A stretch of 64,000 bases of DNA from Paenibacillus amylolyticus (GTDB lineage: Bacteria > Bacillota > Bacilli > Paenibacillales > Paenibacillaceae): positions 1,798,001 to 1,862,000 of the forward strand of contig NZ_CP121451.1 in assembly GCF_029689945.1 (NCBI RefSeq), written 5' to 3'. The notes beneath the pieces were generated by a model. The model did no database searches. It saw only the letters and a program-made list of their open reading frames with translations, and was not told the origin of the DNA. This document shows, piece after piece, positions 20,065 through 28,830 of the stretch (positions are counted from its first letter, which is position 1; each line of letters begins with the position of its first letter). A program made the translations under genes and the position numbers.

Positions 20065-21951
20065 ATGAAGGTTGCCTTATATGTGTGCCGTTTAGGAGAA
20101 GGATGGGGCATGGTGTTATCACTCGATATTCGTGTGGATGTGACTTGGTGGCTAGAGGGAGCAAGTGGGCGACATGTGCTGCGCTGGTTGCTGTTAGGTC
20201 ACGCGTTGCCGTTAAGTCAGGCCTCCTGGTTGGTTGAACATTTTGAGATGGAACGAGGTATGGATCAGTGGGGCCAGCACGAATGGCAGAGTTATCTTGT
20301 ACGGAAGCTGGATGTGTATGAGCTGGCCTCAGGGGAAGTTGAGGCGAGAAAAGGTATAGCGGGCACAGCGGCGAGTTTCGCTGCGCGTCGCATTCAGGTA
20401 GGCGGGATGCCTGAGCCGTATCCCGCCGGGCAGTGGGCTCAGCTGGAGCGGGACGCAGCCCTGCTGGCTGAGCGGATCAGCGGCCGCCAATTACTGGCGG
20501 CCGAGGCGGAGGCGTTGCTGGCGGATACCGCCCAGCCGCCAAGGGAGTGGCGCGCGGCTGCAGCTCGCGCGCTTGCACGGGCGGCTGAGTATCACAGCCG
20601 CCCTCGAAGGGCCTGCCACGCGCCGTCGGCACGCGTGGCTTGGACGCGCGCGGAGCGCGCCCCGCTGCCACCGCTGTGGCAGCGAAGCCAGGCAGCGCGT
20701 GCCCTGCGCTGCCTGCGGCCTGGCGGCGTGCGCCTACTGCGAGGCCTGCCTCGCGCTAGGGCGCAGCCGTGCTCGTGCGCTGCTGCTACGCAGTGCAGCG
20801 CCAGGTGCCGTGCCAGTACGCGGCGAAGCACCGCGTGGCACGGCCTTGGCCCCCACCGGCGGCGGGCTCGCACGGTGGGGGCTTAGCGCAGCGCAGAGCG
20901 CGGCAGCAGCCGCGGCGCTCGCGTTTTGGCCCGGCCGCCTGCAGGGGATGGGCCGGGGCGGTTCTTGCTGTGGGCCGTGACCGGGGCCGGCAAGACAGAA
21001 ATGATTTTCCCCCTGCTCCAACATACATTGGATCGTGGTGGACGAGCGCTGGTCGCTACCCCTCGCAGGGATGTGGTGCTGGAACTGGCTCCGCGTCTGG
21101 CGAAGGCGTTTCCGAACACCTCGCTCGCTACCCTTTACGGAGGCAGTGACGAACGTTGGAAAGATGCTCAACTCACGCTCGCGACCACACATCAACTGAT
21201 GCGTTTTTATCAGGGATTTGATCTCGTCATTATCGACGAATTGGATGCTTTTCCGTACCATAACGATCCCATGCTCGCTCACGCGGCGGCATCCTCCTGT
21301 AAACCGAACGGTAATTTCGTATATCTATCTGCTACACCGCCAGCTCGGCTGCAAAGGGAGGCGGCACAGGGCAGACTCACTCATGCGAAAGTTCCAGTAC
21401 GTTTCCACCGTCATCCGCTGCCTGTACCAAGATTGATCAAGATGGCTACAGTGGCACAGTGCATTCAAAGACGACAGCTGCCAGCTGTCATTAAAAATAA
21501 CATCCAAATCTCATTACAGCGTGATGCCCAGGTATTTGTGTTTGTGACACGTATTGCCCAGATTGAGGCGTTTGTGAATTTGATGCGCCGTACCTTTCCC
21601 GGAATACATATCGAAGGAACTTCATCTCAGGACCCTGATCGCGCCAGCAAAGTTACAGCCTTTCGTGAACGTACCATTCGTCTGCTCGTAACGACAACGA
21701 TTCTGGAGCGTGGCGTGACCATTCCGCGGAGCGATGTCTTTATATTGGATGCAGACAATGGGCTCTTTGATGAAGCTTCACTGGTTCAGATGGCGGGCAG
21801 AGCAGGACGTTCCATGGACGACCCGGCGGGTAGAGTAGTTTTTGCATCGTCTCGTCGGACACGCTCCCAGGTGAAGGCCGTTGCCCAGATACGGAAAATG
21901 AACACCATCGCTCGTCGCAAAGGCTACCTGCATCCGCCATCACAGACATAA
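20065..21951 (+). CDS. comFA: Late competence DNA helicase ComFA (two frame breaks)
   Basis: GGGAGGAGTGTAA precedes the ATG. ComFA is a membrane-associated superfamily 2 helicase that helps pull single-stranded DNA into the cell with ComFC and DprA. Seen: a four-cysteine zinc motif (CHRCGSE...CAACG...CAYCEAC), Walker A (AVTGAGKTE), Walker B (IIDELDAFP), LSATPP, motif V (LVTTTILERGVTIP) and motif VI (QMAGRAGRS). The reading frame changes between about 20600 and 20640, and changes back in the T-run at 20922-20925, where one extra T gives AFLARPPAGDGPGRFLLWAV. The segment 20390-20970 is strikingly GC-rich and Ala/Arg-rich compared with both flanks, which may have caused the reading errors. Confidence 0.9.
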
Positions 21952-22062
21952 TTGTTATCTGTCTAGATATATGAACTAACATCCATATTTCAAAGTACAC
22001 ACAGCGTATAGATCCCTACATACCATTAGACTCCCCAGAACAGTTAGGAGGTTTCCATCATT

Positions 22063-22389
22063 ATGTTCAACTGGCTCAGCAACATCACCGATCACGCGCA
22101 GCATCTTACCCAACGCCTTCATCACCTGCTCGCCCCACCGGGAGCAACTTGTCTGACATGTGGCACTCGCGCGATTCTTTCTCCAATCTATCCAGGTATA
22201 TGCCCACGTTGTGTGAGAAAGATTCCATGGATTCGTTCCATTCGCTGTCTGCGTTGTGGTCGGGGCGTAGGATGCCCGGACTGTTCTCGTCCACACATGC
22301 AAAACCGTTCTTTTATCCTCAACCGCAGCGCCGTCCAGTACAACCCTCTTATGAAAGAATGGATTGGCATGTACAAACACACAGTGTGA
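22063..22389 (+). pseudogene. comFC: comFC, N-terminal part only, cut by the prophage
   Basis: GGAGG precedes the ATG. The first 105 residues match ComFC: two zinc knuckles (CLTCGTR...CPRCVRK and CLRCGRG...CPDC) and the entry to the phosphoribosyltransferase domain (SAVQYNPLMKEWIGMYKH). After MYKH, where ComFC family members continue with the PRTase fold, the frame meets TGA within three codons and the prophage begins. ComFC is needed with ComFA for DNA uptake, so this lysogen should be transformation-deficient unless the prophage leaves. The 3' part should lie beyond the right end of the prophage, outside the window. Confidence 0.9.
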
Positions 22390-22395
22390 TGATAG
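22366..22395. other. Left attachment site (attL) within comFC
   Basis: The ComFC match stops at the codons for MYKH (GGCATGTACAAACAC) and unrelated sequence follows, 18 bases before the recombinase gene ends. The exact crossover bases cannot be set without attR or an empty site. Confidence 0.6.
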
Positions 22396-22406
22396 ACTCT
22401 TTTTGA

Positions 22407-24034
22407 TCACAGGTCTTTCCAAGTTATATCAAGGTTAAAGTAGGGGTTTCGTCTAAACCCGCGCCCTGGCTTGTCGAAATAAACACATTCAATAATCTCT
22501 TTTAAAAGATCATTTTTATCTTTAGGGGATTCTAGGTGTTCGAAGGTATCAACTACGTTTTTCAAACGTGGGATAAAATTGTTCTTTTTAGCAGCTTTAT
22601 TTTTTTCAGCATTTAGATCTTCGCTGGTTTGTTTGAATTGTTCGTTAAGCTCGTCAATCTTCTTGGAAATCGTGGATTGTCGTTCAAGGAATGTATCCAG
22701 AGTATAAATTTCCTGCTCTAAATAATCATGTGCATTAGCTAATTGCTTTTTTGCTTTTACAATCAACTTATTTAAGTTACTCACTTTTGTCTCCAAATCT
22801 TCAATGATGTCTTGCTTAGACGCAGTTATGAAGTTAGGATCTGCTATTACTTCGGCATAAACTCCTTCATCTGTTTAACCAGTTGTTCTTCTACATAGAT
22901 ATAGGCTATTGAGTGATTTTCTTTACAGTTCAATACTGGACAAATAATTTGGTGCTTATTTCTTGGTTTAGAATAGTTAATAGAGTAATTCATCATATTT
23001 CCACAATAGTGACATTTAAGCAATGTGGCCATCGGATTTCTGAAAACCGTATTCCGTTTGTTTTTTGCAGTATTGTTTTCGTTAATTCTTCTTTGGACTT
23101 TTATGAAATCGTCTTCAGAACAGAGCGGAATATGGGTGTCTTTTGTGACCGTCCAATCTTCTTTAGGGATCGGAATTATTTTATATGAACCATCCTCAAG
23201 CTTTATATACTTTTTTTTGCCGGACACATATACTCCTGTGTAAACCAGATTCTTGAGCATTCGATGCACATTTTTATAATTATATGAACTACTATTCAAA
23301 GGGAAAACCGTTTCGGTTGTCAATCTATCTAAGATAGTCTCCATTTTTTCACCATCAGCAAACCATTTAAAAATGTTGCGGACAATTTGGTGGTGTTCAG
23401 GATGAGGATACAATTTTAAATTAGCCATATCAGATGGGGTTTTCTCGTACTCCAGAATAAGATGTGGATAGTTAGTTTTGAAATCGAGCCCTTTAATATA
23501 CCCAAATGGAGCATGAGTCCAAATATAGTTTCCTCTGCTGGCAGATCGTTTTCTACCGTCCTGTAATCTTCGTTTTGACTGTTTATACTCGTATCGAGCA
23601 CCCATTCCTTTATAATCCATGTACAACTCATCGGCTTCATCTTGCAAATCGACAATTTTGTACGGGGTTATGATATAAGCATTTGATTCTTTGAAAGCTC
23701 TTTCTATTCGACCTTGATCTATCTTGTCGCCACGTCCTAGACGATCCTCGTCCATAACGCCAACCCATTTGATTTCACCACTTCTAAGCATTTCCAGAGC
23801 CTTTTGCATTTTTGGTCTCTCGGCAATAAATTCCCCACTCACTAGCTCTTCAAAGAGATCTACAACATGAAGTTTATACTTCTTTGCCATCTCCAGAAGT
23901 GCAATCCTATGTTTTTCTAAAGTATCATATGGTTTGCCATTAGCAGCAGCTTCTTTTTCAGCTTCAATATCTTTTCGTGATTTTCTTGAATATAGCAAAC
24001 CTGGTAGCCCTTCAAGATTTATCATTATAAACAT
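22407..24034 (-). CDS. Large serine recombinase (phage integrase; one frame break)
   Basis: About 542 residues after repair. Resolvase domain first: LLYSRKSRKD puts the catalytic serine at residue 19, followed by the conserved VGVMDEDRLGRGD. The Recombinase domain comes next (APFGYIKG, IFKWFADGEKMETIL), then a zinc ribbon (CHYCGNMM...CPVLNC) and a C-terminal coiled coil (VSNLNKLIVKAKKQL). It integrates the phage by joining attP and attB through a serine-DNA intermediate. One base missing near 22852-22855 splits it after EFMP; restoring it gives EFMPEVIADPNFITASKQ. It lies beside attL, as usual, and is transcribed toward comFC, in line with the repressor. Confidence 0.93.
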
Positions 24035-24039
24035 CCTTT

Positions 24040-24767
24040 CTAAAATCTTCGTCTAACTTCAATTACCTTACCTAAGATTTCAACTTGGTCAGCAGGAACG
24101 AGAGAAGGTTCCATTTTAGGATTTGAGGGCATAAGAATGCACATCTCTCCTTGGCACTTTACTCGTTTCAATGTTGCCGTCTCTCGATTGACTGCGACGA
24201 CAGCTATATCAGAAGAAGTAACTTCTTGCTGTGAAATGCAAATTACGATATCCCCACTCATAATCATGTCACCGATCATGCTGTCACCTTTTACATTCAG
24301 CGCAAAGGCCTTGTTACCTCTAGTTATTGCTTTATCAACGTATTCGATATCTTCTGCTAACTCAATACGATCAATAGGCTCACCGGCTGCTATAGAACCA
24401 AGTAGAGGTATTTGTGTAATACGATCTATAGGAAGGCTACCAGATTGAGCATCTTTTACTCGAATGGCACTTTCATATTCTCTTCTTAACTCTTCAGCTT
24501 TAATCAATCTAATTAGTTGATTATGGAGTTCGTGTGGAGCTCTTTCCATTAACGCAGCAAGTAGCAGTTCCTCAGGATTAGTATTTATAGCTTTTGCAAT
24601 TGCGCGAGTCAACTCATCAGTTGCAGGGTTTTTTACTTTTCCGTTTTGTAGCCTACTTATGTACCCCTTACCAACCCCAAAGCCATCTTTTTCGATTTTT
24701 TCAGCTATTTCTTCAAGTGTACAACCAGATTCTTTTATTCTTTTTTCAAAAGTTCAAAATAATTCAT
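24040..24767 (-). CDS. CI-like phage repressor, HTH plus S24 peptidase (one frame break)
   Basis: About 242 residues. The N-terminal helix-turn-helix (CTLEEIAEKIEKDG, VGKGYISRLQNGKV) is out of frame with the rest because the T-run at 24741-24746 lacks one base; adding it gives a start at 24767 (MNYFELLKKRIKES). The C-terminal half is a LexA/S24 self-cleaving domain: cleavage site Ala-Gly in SIAAGEP, catalytic Ser in GDSMIG and Lys in TLKRVK. Such repressors hold lysogeny and are inactivated when RecA filaments form, linking induction to DNA damage. It ends 5 bases before the recombinase and is probably co-transcribed with it. Confidence 0.9.
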
Positions 24768-24789
24768 TCCTCTTAATAGCCTCCTTTTC

Positions 24790-24930
24790 GATATCAACAG
24801 TATACATGTGTTTAACTGATAAGTAAACAAATTATTATTGTTATAGCTTGACGTAAACTTTTGCTGTGTTACACTAAGACTACAACAAAAGTTTAACTAC
24901 TTGTTTAACAAGTGGTTTTAGGAGGTGAAC
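24790..24930. promoter_or_regulatory. Divergent operator/promoter region between repressor and early genes
   Basis: Early promoter TTGACG (24848) with a 16-base spacer and TACACT (24870). Several related GTTTAA-type half-sites surround it (GTTTAACTGATAAGTAAAC near 24811, GTAAACTTTTGCTGTGTTAC near 24853, AGTTTAACTACTTGTTTAAC near 24890), the likely binding sites of the CI and Cro proteins. Confidence 0.65.
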
Positions 24931-24934
24931 ACAT

Positions 24935-25233
24935 ATGAGATATGCCAATATCCTTTCTAACGCAATTGCTGACAGTGGTATGACTTATTCACAAATATCG
25001 ATGAAATGCGAATCAAATGGAAAAAACTCTCTAGAGCATATCTTTCACTTTTATGTACAGGTCATAAACCACCAGCCACAGATGAGACAAACAAAGTTTT
25101 AGCATCAGTGCTAGCATCTTTGGATTTTAGAGAACTCACAGTAGCTAAGTACAAAGAAATTTTGTCGCCGGAGACTTTTAATATTATTTGCACACAGGGG
25201 GCGAGGGCATGCGAAGAGTCGAAGACATCCTAA
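24935..25233 (+). CDS. Cro-like small regulator, first early gene (one frame break)
   Basis: AGGAGGTGA precedes the ATG. The frame breaks in the A6 run at 25021-25026; adding one A gives a protein of about 99 residues, starting RYANILSNAIADSGMTYSQI and going on KLSRAYLSLLCTGHKPPATD, which looks like a helix-turn-helix with a short tail. Its place opposite the CI repressor suggests the lytic-switch protein. I do not recognise a precise family, so Cro-like rests on position and fold impression. Confidence 0.65.
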
Positions 25234-25580
25234 CTGATATGCAGGCGTTGGGCTTATCGCCAGAAACGATTGACTCAGATATTTTGGCGATGCAAAGAGA
25301 TATTCTGGTTCATGTTGTAAGTATTGATGAACGTATGAGTGATGAACAAGTGAGAGGGGCATTTAAGTTTGTAACTGAATGTCACAAGCGTCATCCAATT
25401 GATCGACCTGTTTCCATCAAACTAAATGATTCAGGTGGAGTTATTTTAAATCGCGGAAGCATAACAAACTTGGATGCTTCTCAAGTAGCCGAAAAGCATA
25501 AAGCAAGATTACTAGCAAGAGAACCATCTGCTATGCATTTAAATCGATTACTAACGTTACAGAGTGAAGAAACGGGCTGA
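25209..25580 (+). CDS. Early phage protein of unknown function
   Basis: Start ATG at 25209 after GGGGGCGAGG; it overlaps the previous gene by 25 bases. 123 residues, mostly helical (VEDILTDMQALGLSPETI; DEQVRGAFKFVTECHKRHP). No known motif. Confidence 0.7.
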   Translation: MRRVEDILTDMQALGLSPETIDSDILAMQRDILVHVVSIDERMSDEQVRGAFKFVTECHKRHPIDRPVSIKLNDSGGVILNRGSITNLDASQVAEKHKARLLAREPSAMHLNRLLTLQSEETG

Positions 25581-25613
25581 TTAATTTTAAGGCACTATTA
25601 CTAAAATCAACAA

Positions 25614-25625
25614 TGTACTGGAACA
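25614..25625 (+). repeat. Copy 1 of 12-base box TGTACTGGAACA
   Basis: The same 12-mer occurs at 26337-26348 and, with one change (TGTATTGGAACA), at 26361-26372. The first copy lies upstream of the gene at 25654. Confidence 0.5.
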
Positions 25626-25653
25626 GGAAAGAAGAACTACAGGAGGTATGCAC

Positions 25654-25818
25654 ATGTCCGAAAATTTATTCCTGAATTGGTTTGCATGGGTCCATCTACA
25701 AAGTCTTATCGCATTCCGTGATAGCGGGCAGACATTGGAGGCCGGAAACGATTGGTTGGATAAAGAGATATCTGATTTGAAAACGGATCTTGGAATAGAA
25801 GAGGTGAAGCAGGCATGA
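25654..25818 (+). CDS. Small early phage protein
   Basis: 54 codons, ATG after AGGAGGTATGCAC. Begins MSENLFLNWFAWVHLQSLIA; its stop overlaps the next start (ATGA). Function unknown; the coupling and strong ribosome site support it as real. Confidence 0.65.
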   Translation: MSENLFLNWFAWVHLQSLIAFRDSGQTLEAGNDWLDKEISDLKTDLGIEEVKQA

Positions 25819-25952
25819 CGGATCATCAACGATTGAAGCAACGCATCAGTTTCTTGCAACAGATGCAGGCTACCGAACCGGAAACATCGAGTTGGTTTGA
25901 CGAATCTCTCAGCCAGCTCATCAACGAGGAAAGCAATACAGTAACCGATTAA
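25815..25952 (+). CDS. Small early phage protein
   Basis: 45 codons, overlapping the previous gene at ATGA, ribosome site inside it (AGAGGTGAAG). Acidic helical peptide (QRLKQRISFLQQMQATEPE). Function unknown. Confidence 0.6.
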   Translation: MTDHQRLKQRISFLQQMQATEPETSSWFDESLSQLINEESNTVTD

Positions 25953-25975
25953 GGGGAGATAGTAGTCGCCCTGAA

Positions 25976-25995
25976 GTCGTATCAAGACAGAACCC
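25976..25995 (+). repeat. Left arm of a 20-bp inverted repeat flanking an XRE gene
   Basis: GTCGTATCAAGACAGAACCC matches the reverse complement of 26261-26280 at 19 of 20 positions. The minus-strand regulator at 26013-26237 lies between. Confidence 0.75.
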
Positions 25996-26012
25996 CCGGG
26001 CTAAGTATTAAA

Positions 26013-26237
26013 TCAGGTTCTGCCTAAGAGGTAATCTCCAGACACGTCAAGAGCATCGGTGAGACGAACAAGGTTCTTGTGTCTGGGTTCAAACTTCCCG
26101 TTCAACCAACGTTTCACTGTGGTGGGTGATACGTTGGCGATCATAGCTAAAGCGACATGGTCTAAATTTCGTTCTTCCATAGCGGCCGTCAACCGCTTGG
26201 AGAACTCAGAATCATAAAAAAAGAAAATGAAAAACAT
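26013..26237 (-). CDS. Small XRE-family DNA-binding protein
   Basis: 74 residues from ATG 26237, with GGAGTGTG 5-6 bases upstream. Clear helix-turn-helix: HVALAMIANVSPTTVKRWLN, and the ending SGDYLLGRT typical of XRE regulators. It is read against the early operon and is enclosed by 20-bp inverted repeats, which may be its operators or the ends of a small inserted unit. Confidence 0.8.
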   Translation of the reverse strand: MFFIFFFYDSEFSKRLTAAMEERNLDHVALAMIANVSPTTVKRWLNGKFEPRHKNLVRLTDALDVSGDYLLGRT

Positions 26238-26260
26238 GCATCACACTCCATTCGCCCGGA

Positions 26261-26280
26261 GGGTTCTGCCTTGATACGAC
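26261..26280 (-). repeat. Right arm of the 20-bp inverted repeat
   Basis: GGGTTCTGCCTTGATACGAC, partner of 25976-25995. It sits immediately upstream of the XRE gene start, where an autoregulatory operator would be. Confidence 0.75.
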
Positions 26281-26336
26281 AACGATAGGACACTAACAGT
26301 TTAGCATATTTTAGGAAATCGATAGACAAGCAACAT

Positions 26337-26372
26337 TGTACTGGAACATTAATGCAACGGTGTATTGGAACA
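26337..26372 (+). repeat. Two tandem TGTAYTGGAACA boxes
   Basis: Copies begin at 26337 and 26361, exactly 24 bases apart, upstream of the gene at 26407. Possible regulator binding sites. Confidence 0.5.
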
Positions 26373-26406
26373 GTGGGAAATAGAACTTTGATAGGGAGGT
26401 GAAGAG

Positions 26407-26715
26407 TTGAATAATCAGCGGCGGGAACTACGCAAACGGCATAACGAACTTTGCAGAAAAATTATGGATGCAACAGACGAGAAGCAGCTTAAGCAATTGC
26501 AGGCGGATCGGAAGAAGATCGAGGAAAAGTTACAGCGTGCTGAAGGCGGTCCGGTTGTAGCGAAGAGTAAGCAGAAACTAAAGCGGCATATCGGGAACTG
26601 CCCTCTATGCTTCCGGAAAATCGAATACGGAGAGAGTTATGTTCAGGCAGGCAAGCTGACATTCTGTAACGATCGTCACCATAAAGAATACATTTCACTT
26701 ATTAACGAAAAATGA
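26407..26715 (+). CDS. Coiled-coil protein with a zinc-finger-like end
   Basis: TTG start at 26407 after AGGGAGGTGA. 102 residues: a basic coiled coil (RELRKRHNELCRKIMDATDE), then a C-terminal CPLCFRKI...FCNDRHH pattern that could bind zinc. Unknown early phage function. Confidence 0.65.
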   Translation: MNNQRRELRKRHNELCRKIMDATDEKQLKQLQADRKKIEEKLQRAEGGPVVAKSKQKLKRHIGNCPLCFRKIEYGESYVQAGKLTFCNDRHHKEYISLINEK

Positions 26716-26740
26716 CCACGCCTGGTCCGCGTAGTCATTA
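26711..26740. repeat. Inverted repeat after the zinc-finger gene
   Basis: AATGACCACGC / GCGTAGTCATT around a 7-base loop with no T-run, so more likely an RNA processing or pause structure than a full terminator. Confidence 0.5.
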
Positions 26741-26810
26741 GTGAAACAATTTTCAAAAATTATTACGGCAATCATAACAAATTTCATTTAACAAGACAAG
26801 GAGGTAAGCG

Positions 26811-27259
26811 GTGGACATTAACGATTATCTCCGTGAACTGAACACTTCACGTACGAGTGCGGAACAGATGGACGAGTATGTCAAGCAGATTAAGCGGCTC
26901 AGAAAGAGGCTACGGAGTACGACGAAGATTCTCCTGGTGGAATGATTGAGATGATTCGTCTGCTCACAGATGCACATACGCTTATGGGACGAGTCTCTGC
27001 CCAGAAGGAAGGGGATTACGCAAAGATTCATGTATTGCGTGACAACGTCGATGCTGAGGCCAGAGCGACAGCCAAGCGCGGTGAGAAGGAAGTAGCGGCT
27101 GCTCGTGCAACTGCTGAACTCCGCATGATTGAAGCTGATGCGCTGGAGCAAAAGGCTTATTGGAAGAACGAGCTTAATTCGGTGAAGGAAAAGATTTATG
27201 AGCTGCGCCTACGGGTGCGGATTGAAATGCATATAACAGGAGGCGGAGTACATGGCTGA
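26811..27259 (+). CDS. Coiled-coil early phage protein (one frame break)
   Basis: GTG start after AAGGAGGT. The first frame stops at 26945, while the frame from 26942 continues to 27259. Adding one base in AGAAAG (26901-26905) joins them as KRLRKEATEYDEDSPGGMIEM, a natural acidic linker, so I treat this as one gene of about 149 residues. Highly charged helices with an Ala-rich repeat (KEVAAARATAELRMIEADAL). Function unknown. Confidence 0.6.
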
Positions 27260-27635
27260 GTTTGGTTTGAATCCAGTTCCTAAGCCTAAGCATAAACGTC
27301 GTAAGCTTACTCAGGGACAGCACACGGCTATTACAGCCAAAGTGAACAAAGAAGTATACAGACGTTCCAGTGAGGCGGGATACACGAAATGTGAACGTTG
27401 TGGTTGCAGTGTGCCACGGTACCGCTTTGAACGTGCACATATGATCAATGCAAGCCAGTATGGAACAGGACGCGCACCATGGAACATTGTCGTTTTGTGT
27501 GGTCCTAAAAATGCTTCTGATACTTGTCATAATTGGTCAGATGAAACGGCTGATGGTCGGGCTTGGAAAGTGGACAAGCAGGCTGAACTTTACATTTATT
27601 ACACAGTAGGAGACGGCAAGCAATTTTGGAAGTAG
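27252..27635 (+). CDS. HNH-like nuclease or zinc-binding recombination protein
   Basis: 127 residues. CERCGCSVP and later HMINASQYGTG...CHNW form a Cys/His pattern like HNH endonucleases, preceded by a basic N-terminus (KPKHKRRKLTQ). The genuine HNH with head packaging is at 37815; this early copy may process replication intermediates. Confidence 0.55.
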   Translation: MAEFGLNPVPKPKHKRRKLTQGQHTAITAKVNKEVYRRSSEAGYTKCERCGCSVPRYRFERAHMINASQYGTGRAPWNIVVLCGPKNASDTCHNWSDETADGRAWKVDKQAELYIYYTVGDGKQFWK

Positions 27636-27733
27636 GACATGCCTAGGATGTCCGCAAGATGTCCAACGGACATCCACTGGACAGTGTGCGGATGTCCTTC
27701 CCATGTCGGATTGAAGGCGGTGGAAATCTAAAA

Positions 27734-28830
27734 ATGTTATGGATAAAAAGCTACGTAGCGACAGACAGAGACCCCAAAACAGGCAAGCTTTGCCGCCGTA
27801 CAGGTATGGATAGGCCGACTGCGGTAGGGGCATTGCACATGTTTTGGTGGTGGGCGGTAGACTGGGCACCAGATGGGGACATAAGCGAAATCGAAGCAGC
27901 TGACATTGCTGATGTGATGCATTTCAAAGGAGACCCGGAGGAGCTAATTTCTGCTCTAAATGAAGCTGGATATATCGAAGAAACCGAGGCAGGGCGCGGG
28001 ATTGTTAACTGGATGGAGATAGGCGGAAAGATCATTCAGAACAAAGAAAAAGACGCTGCTCGAAAGGCTGATAAGCGAGAAGAGGAGAGGAAAGCAAAAG
28101 CTTCCTCTACCCCTGTCCCTAAGAAGTCCAAAGGAAGTCCAACGGACATCTCAACGAAATCCGATGCAGAGATAGAGATAGAGAAAGAGATTAAGAATAA
28201 GAAAGATATAAAAGATATACCCCCAGACCAAGAAAAAGAGCCAAACCCAGATCCAAACCAAGATCAAGGTCAAAACCCGAAATCCGAACAGACCGCCGAA
28301 AGCTCGGCCTCGCCGGATTCGCAAACGGGCGAAAAACCGGAAAAAGGTTCCCGAAAAAAAGTAAAGCGGGTCTACGAAGAAGGAAACACGTTTCTGAAAA
28401 TGGCGAATTATCTGAAAGAAAAAATTGATGGATTCGCGGAAGCGGAAGGTGTTTTGCACTTGACGAAACGCTCGAACATGCAGACATGGGCAGATGATTT
28501 CCGGCTGCTGGTCGAAGTTGACGGCCAAGAAGACAAGAATCTCATTCGTGATGTGATGGACTGGCTACCGAAAAGCGTGTTTTGGCGGAAAAATGTACTA
28601 TCTGGCAGTAAGTTCAGGGAAAAGTTCGGTACTTTGGTTTTAGAGATGCGCTCGGATAAGGCAAAAGGCGGAAAGGGTTCCGGGGGGCGGGCGGCGGCAA
28701 GCCTCATAAGCCAGTTATTCCAATCGTTTCAAATGAATCTGGTAAGGATGAAGGACCGTCCGATGAAGAGTATGCCGAAATGATGCGTAATGCAGCAGCT
28801 ATGCAGGCCGCAAAGGAGGGTGAACGCTAA
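27734..28830 (+). CDS. DnaD-like replication initiation protein (one frame break)
   Basis: The ATG at 27734 is preferred over 27659 because the protein sequence proper starts MLWIKSYVATDRDPKT. An N-terminal winged-helix-like domain (TAVGALHMFWWWAVDWAP; EELISALNEAGYIEE) typical of phage replication initiators is followed by a long hydrophilic linker and a C-terminal domain (WADDFRLLVEVDGQ, VMDWLPKSVFWRKNVLSG). The G-run at 28681-28692 lacks one base; restored, the end reads GGKPHKPVIPIVSNESGKDE to a TAA at 28828 that overlaps the next ATG. It should load the host helicase at the phage origin. Confidence 0.75.

Noticed and set aside
20734..21282. Minus-strand frames over comFA
   Set aside because: Products are Arg/Pro/Ala low complexity caused by high GC; comFA motifs are on the plus strand.
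24040..24767. Decayed, inactive repressor and recombinase (defective prophage)
   Set aside because: Each breaks at a single homopolymer base with otherwise intact motifs, like unrelated host genes in the same sequence.
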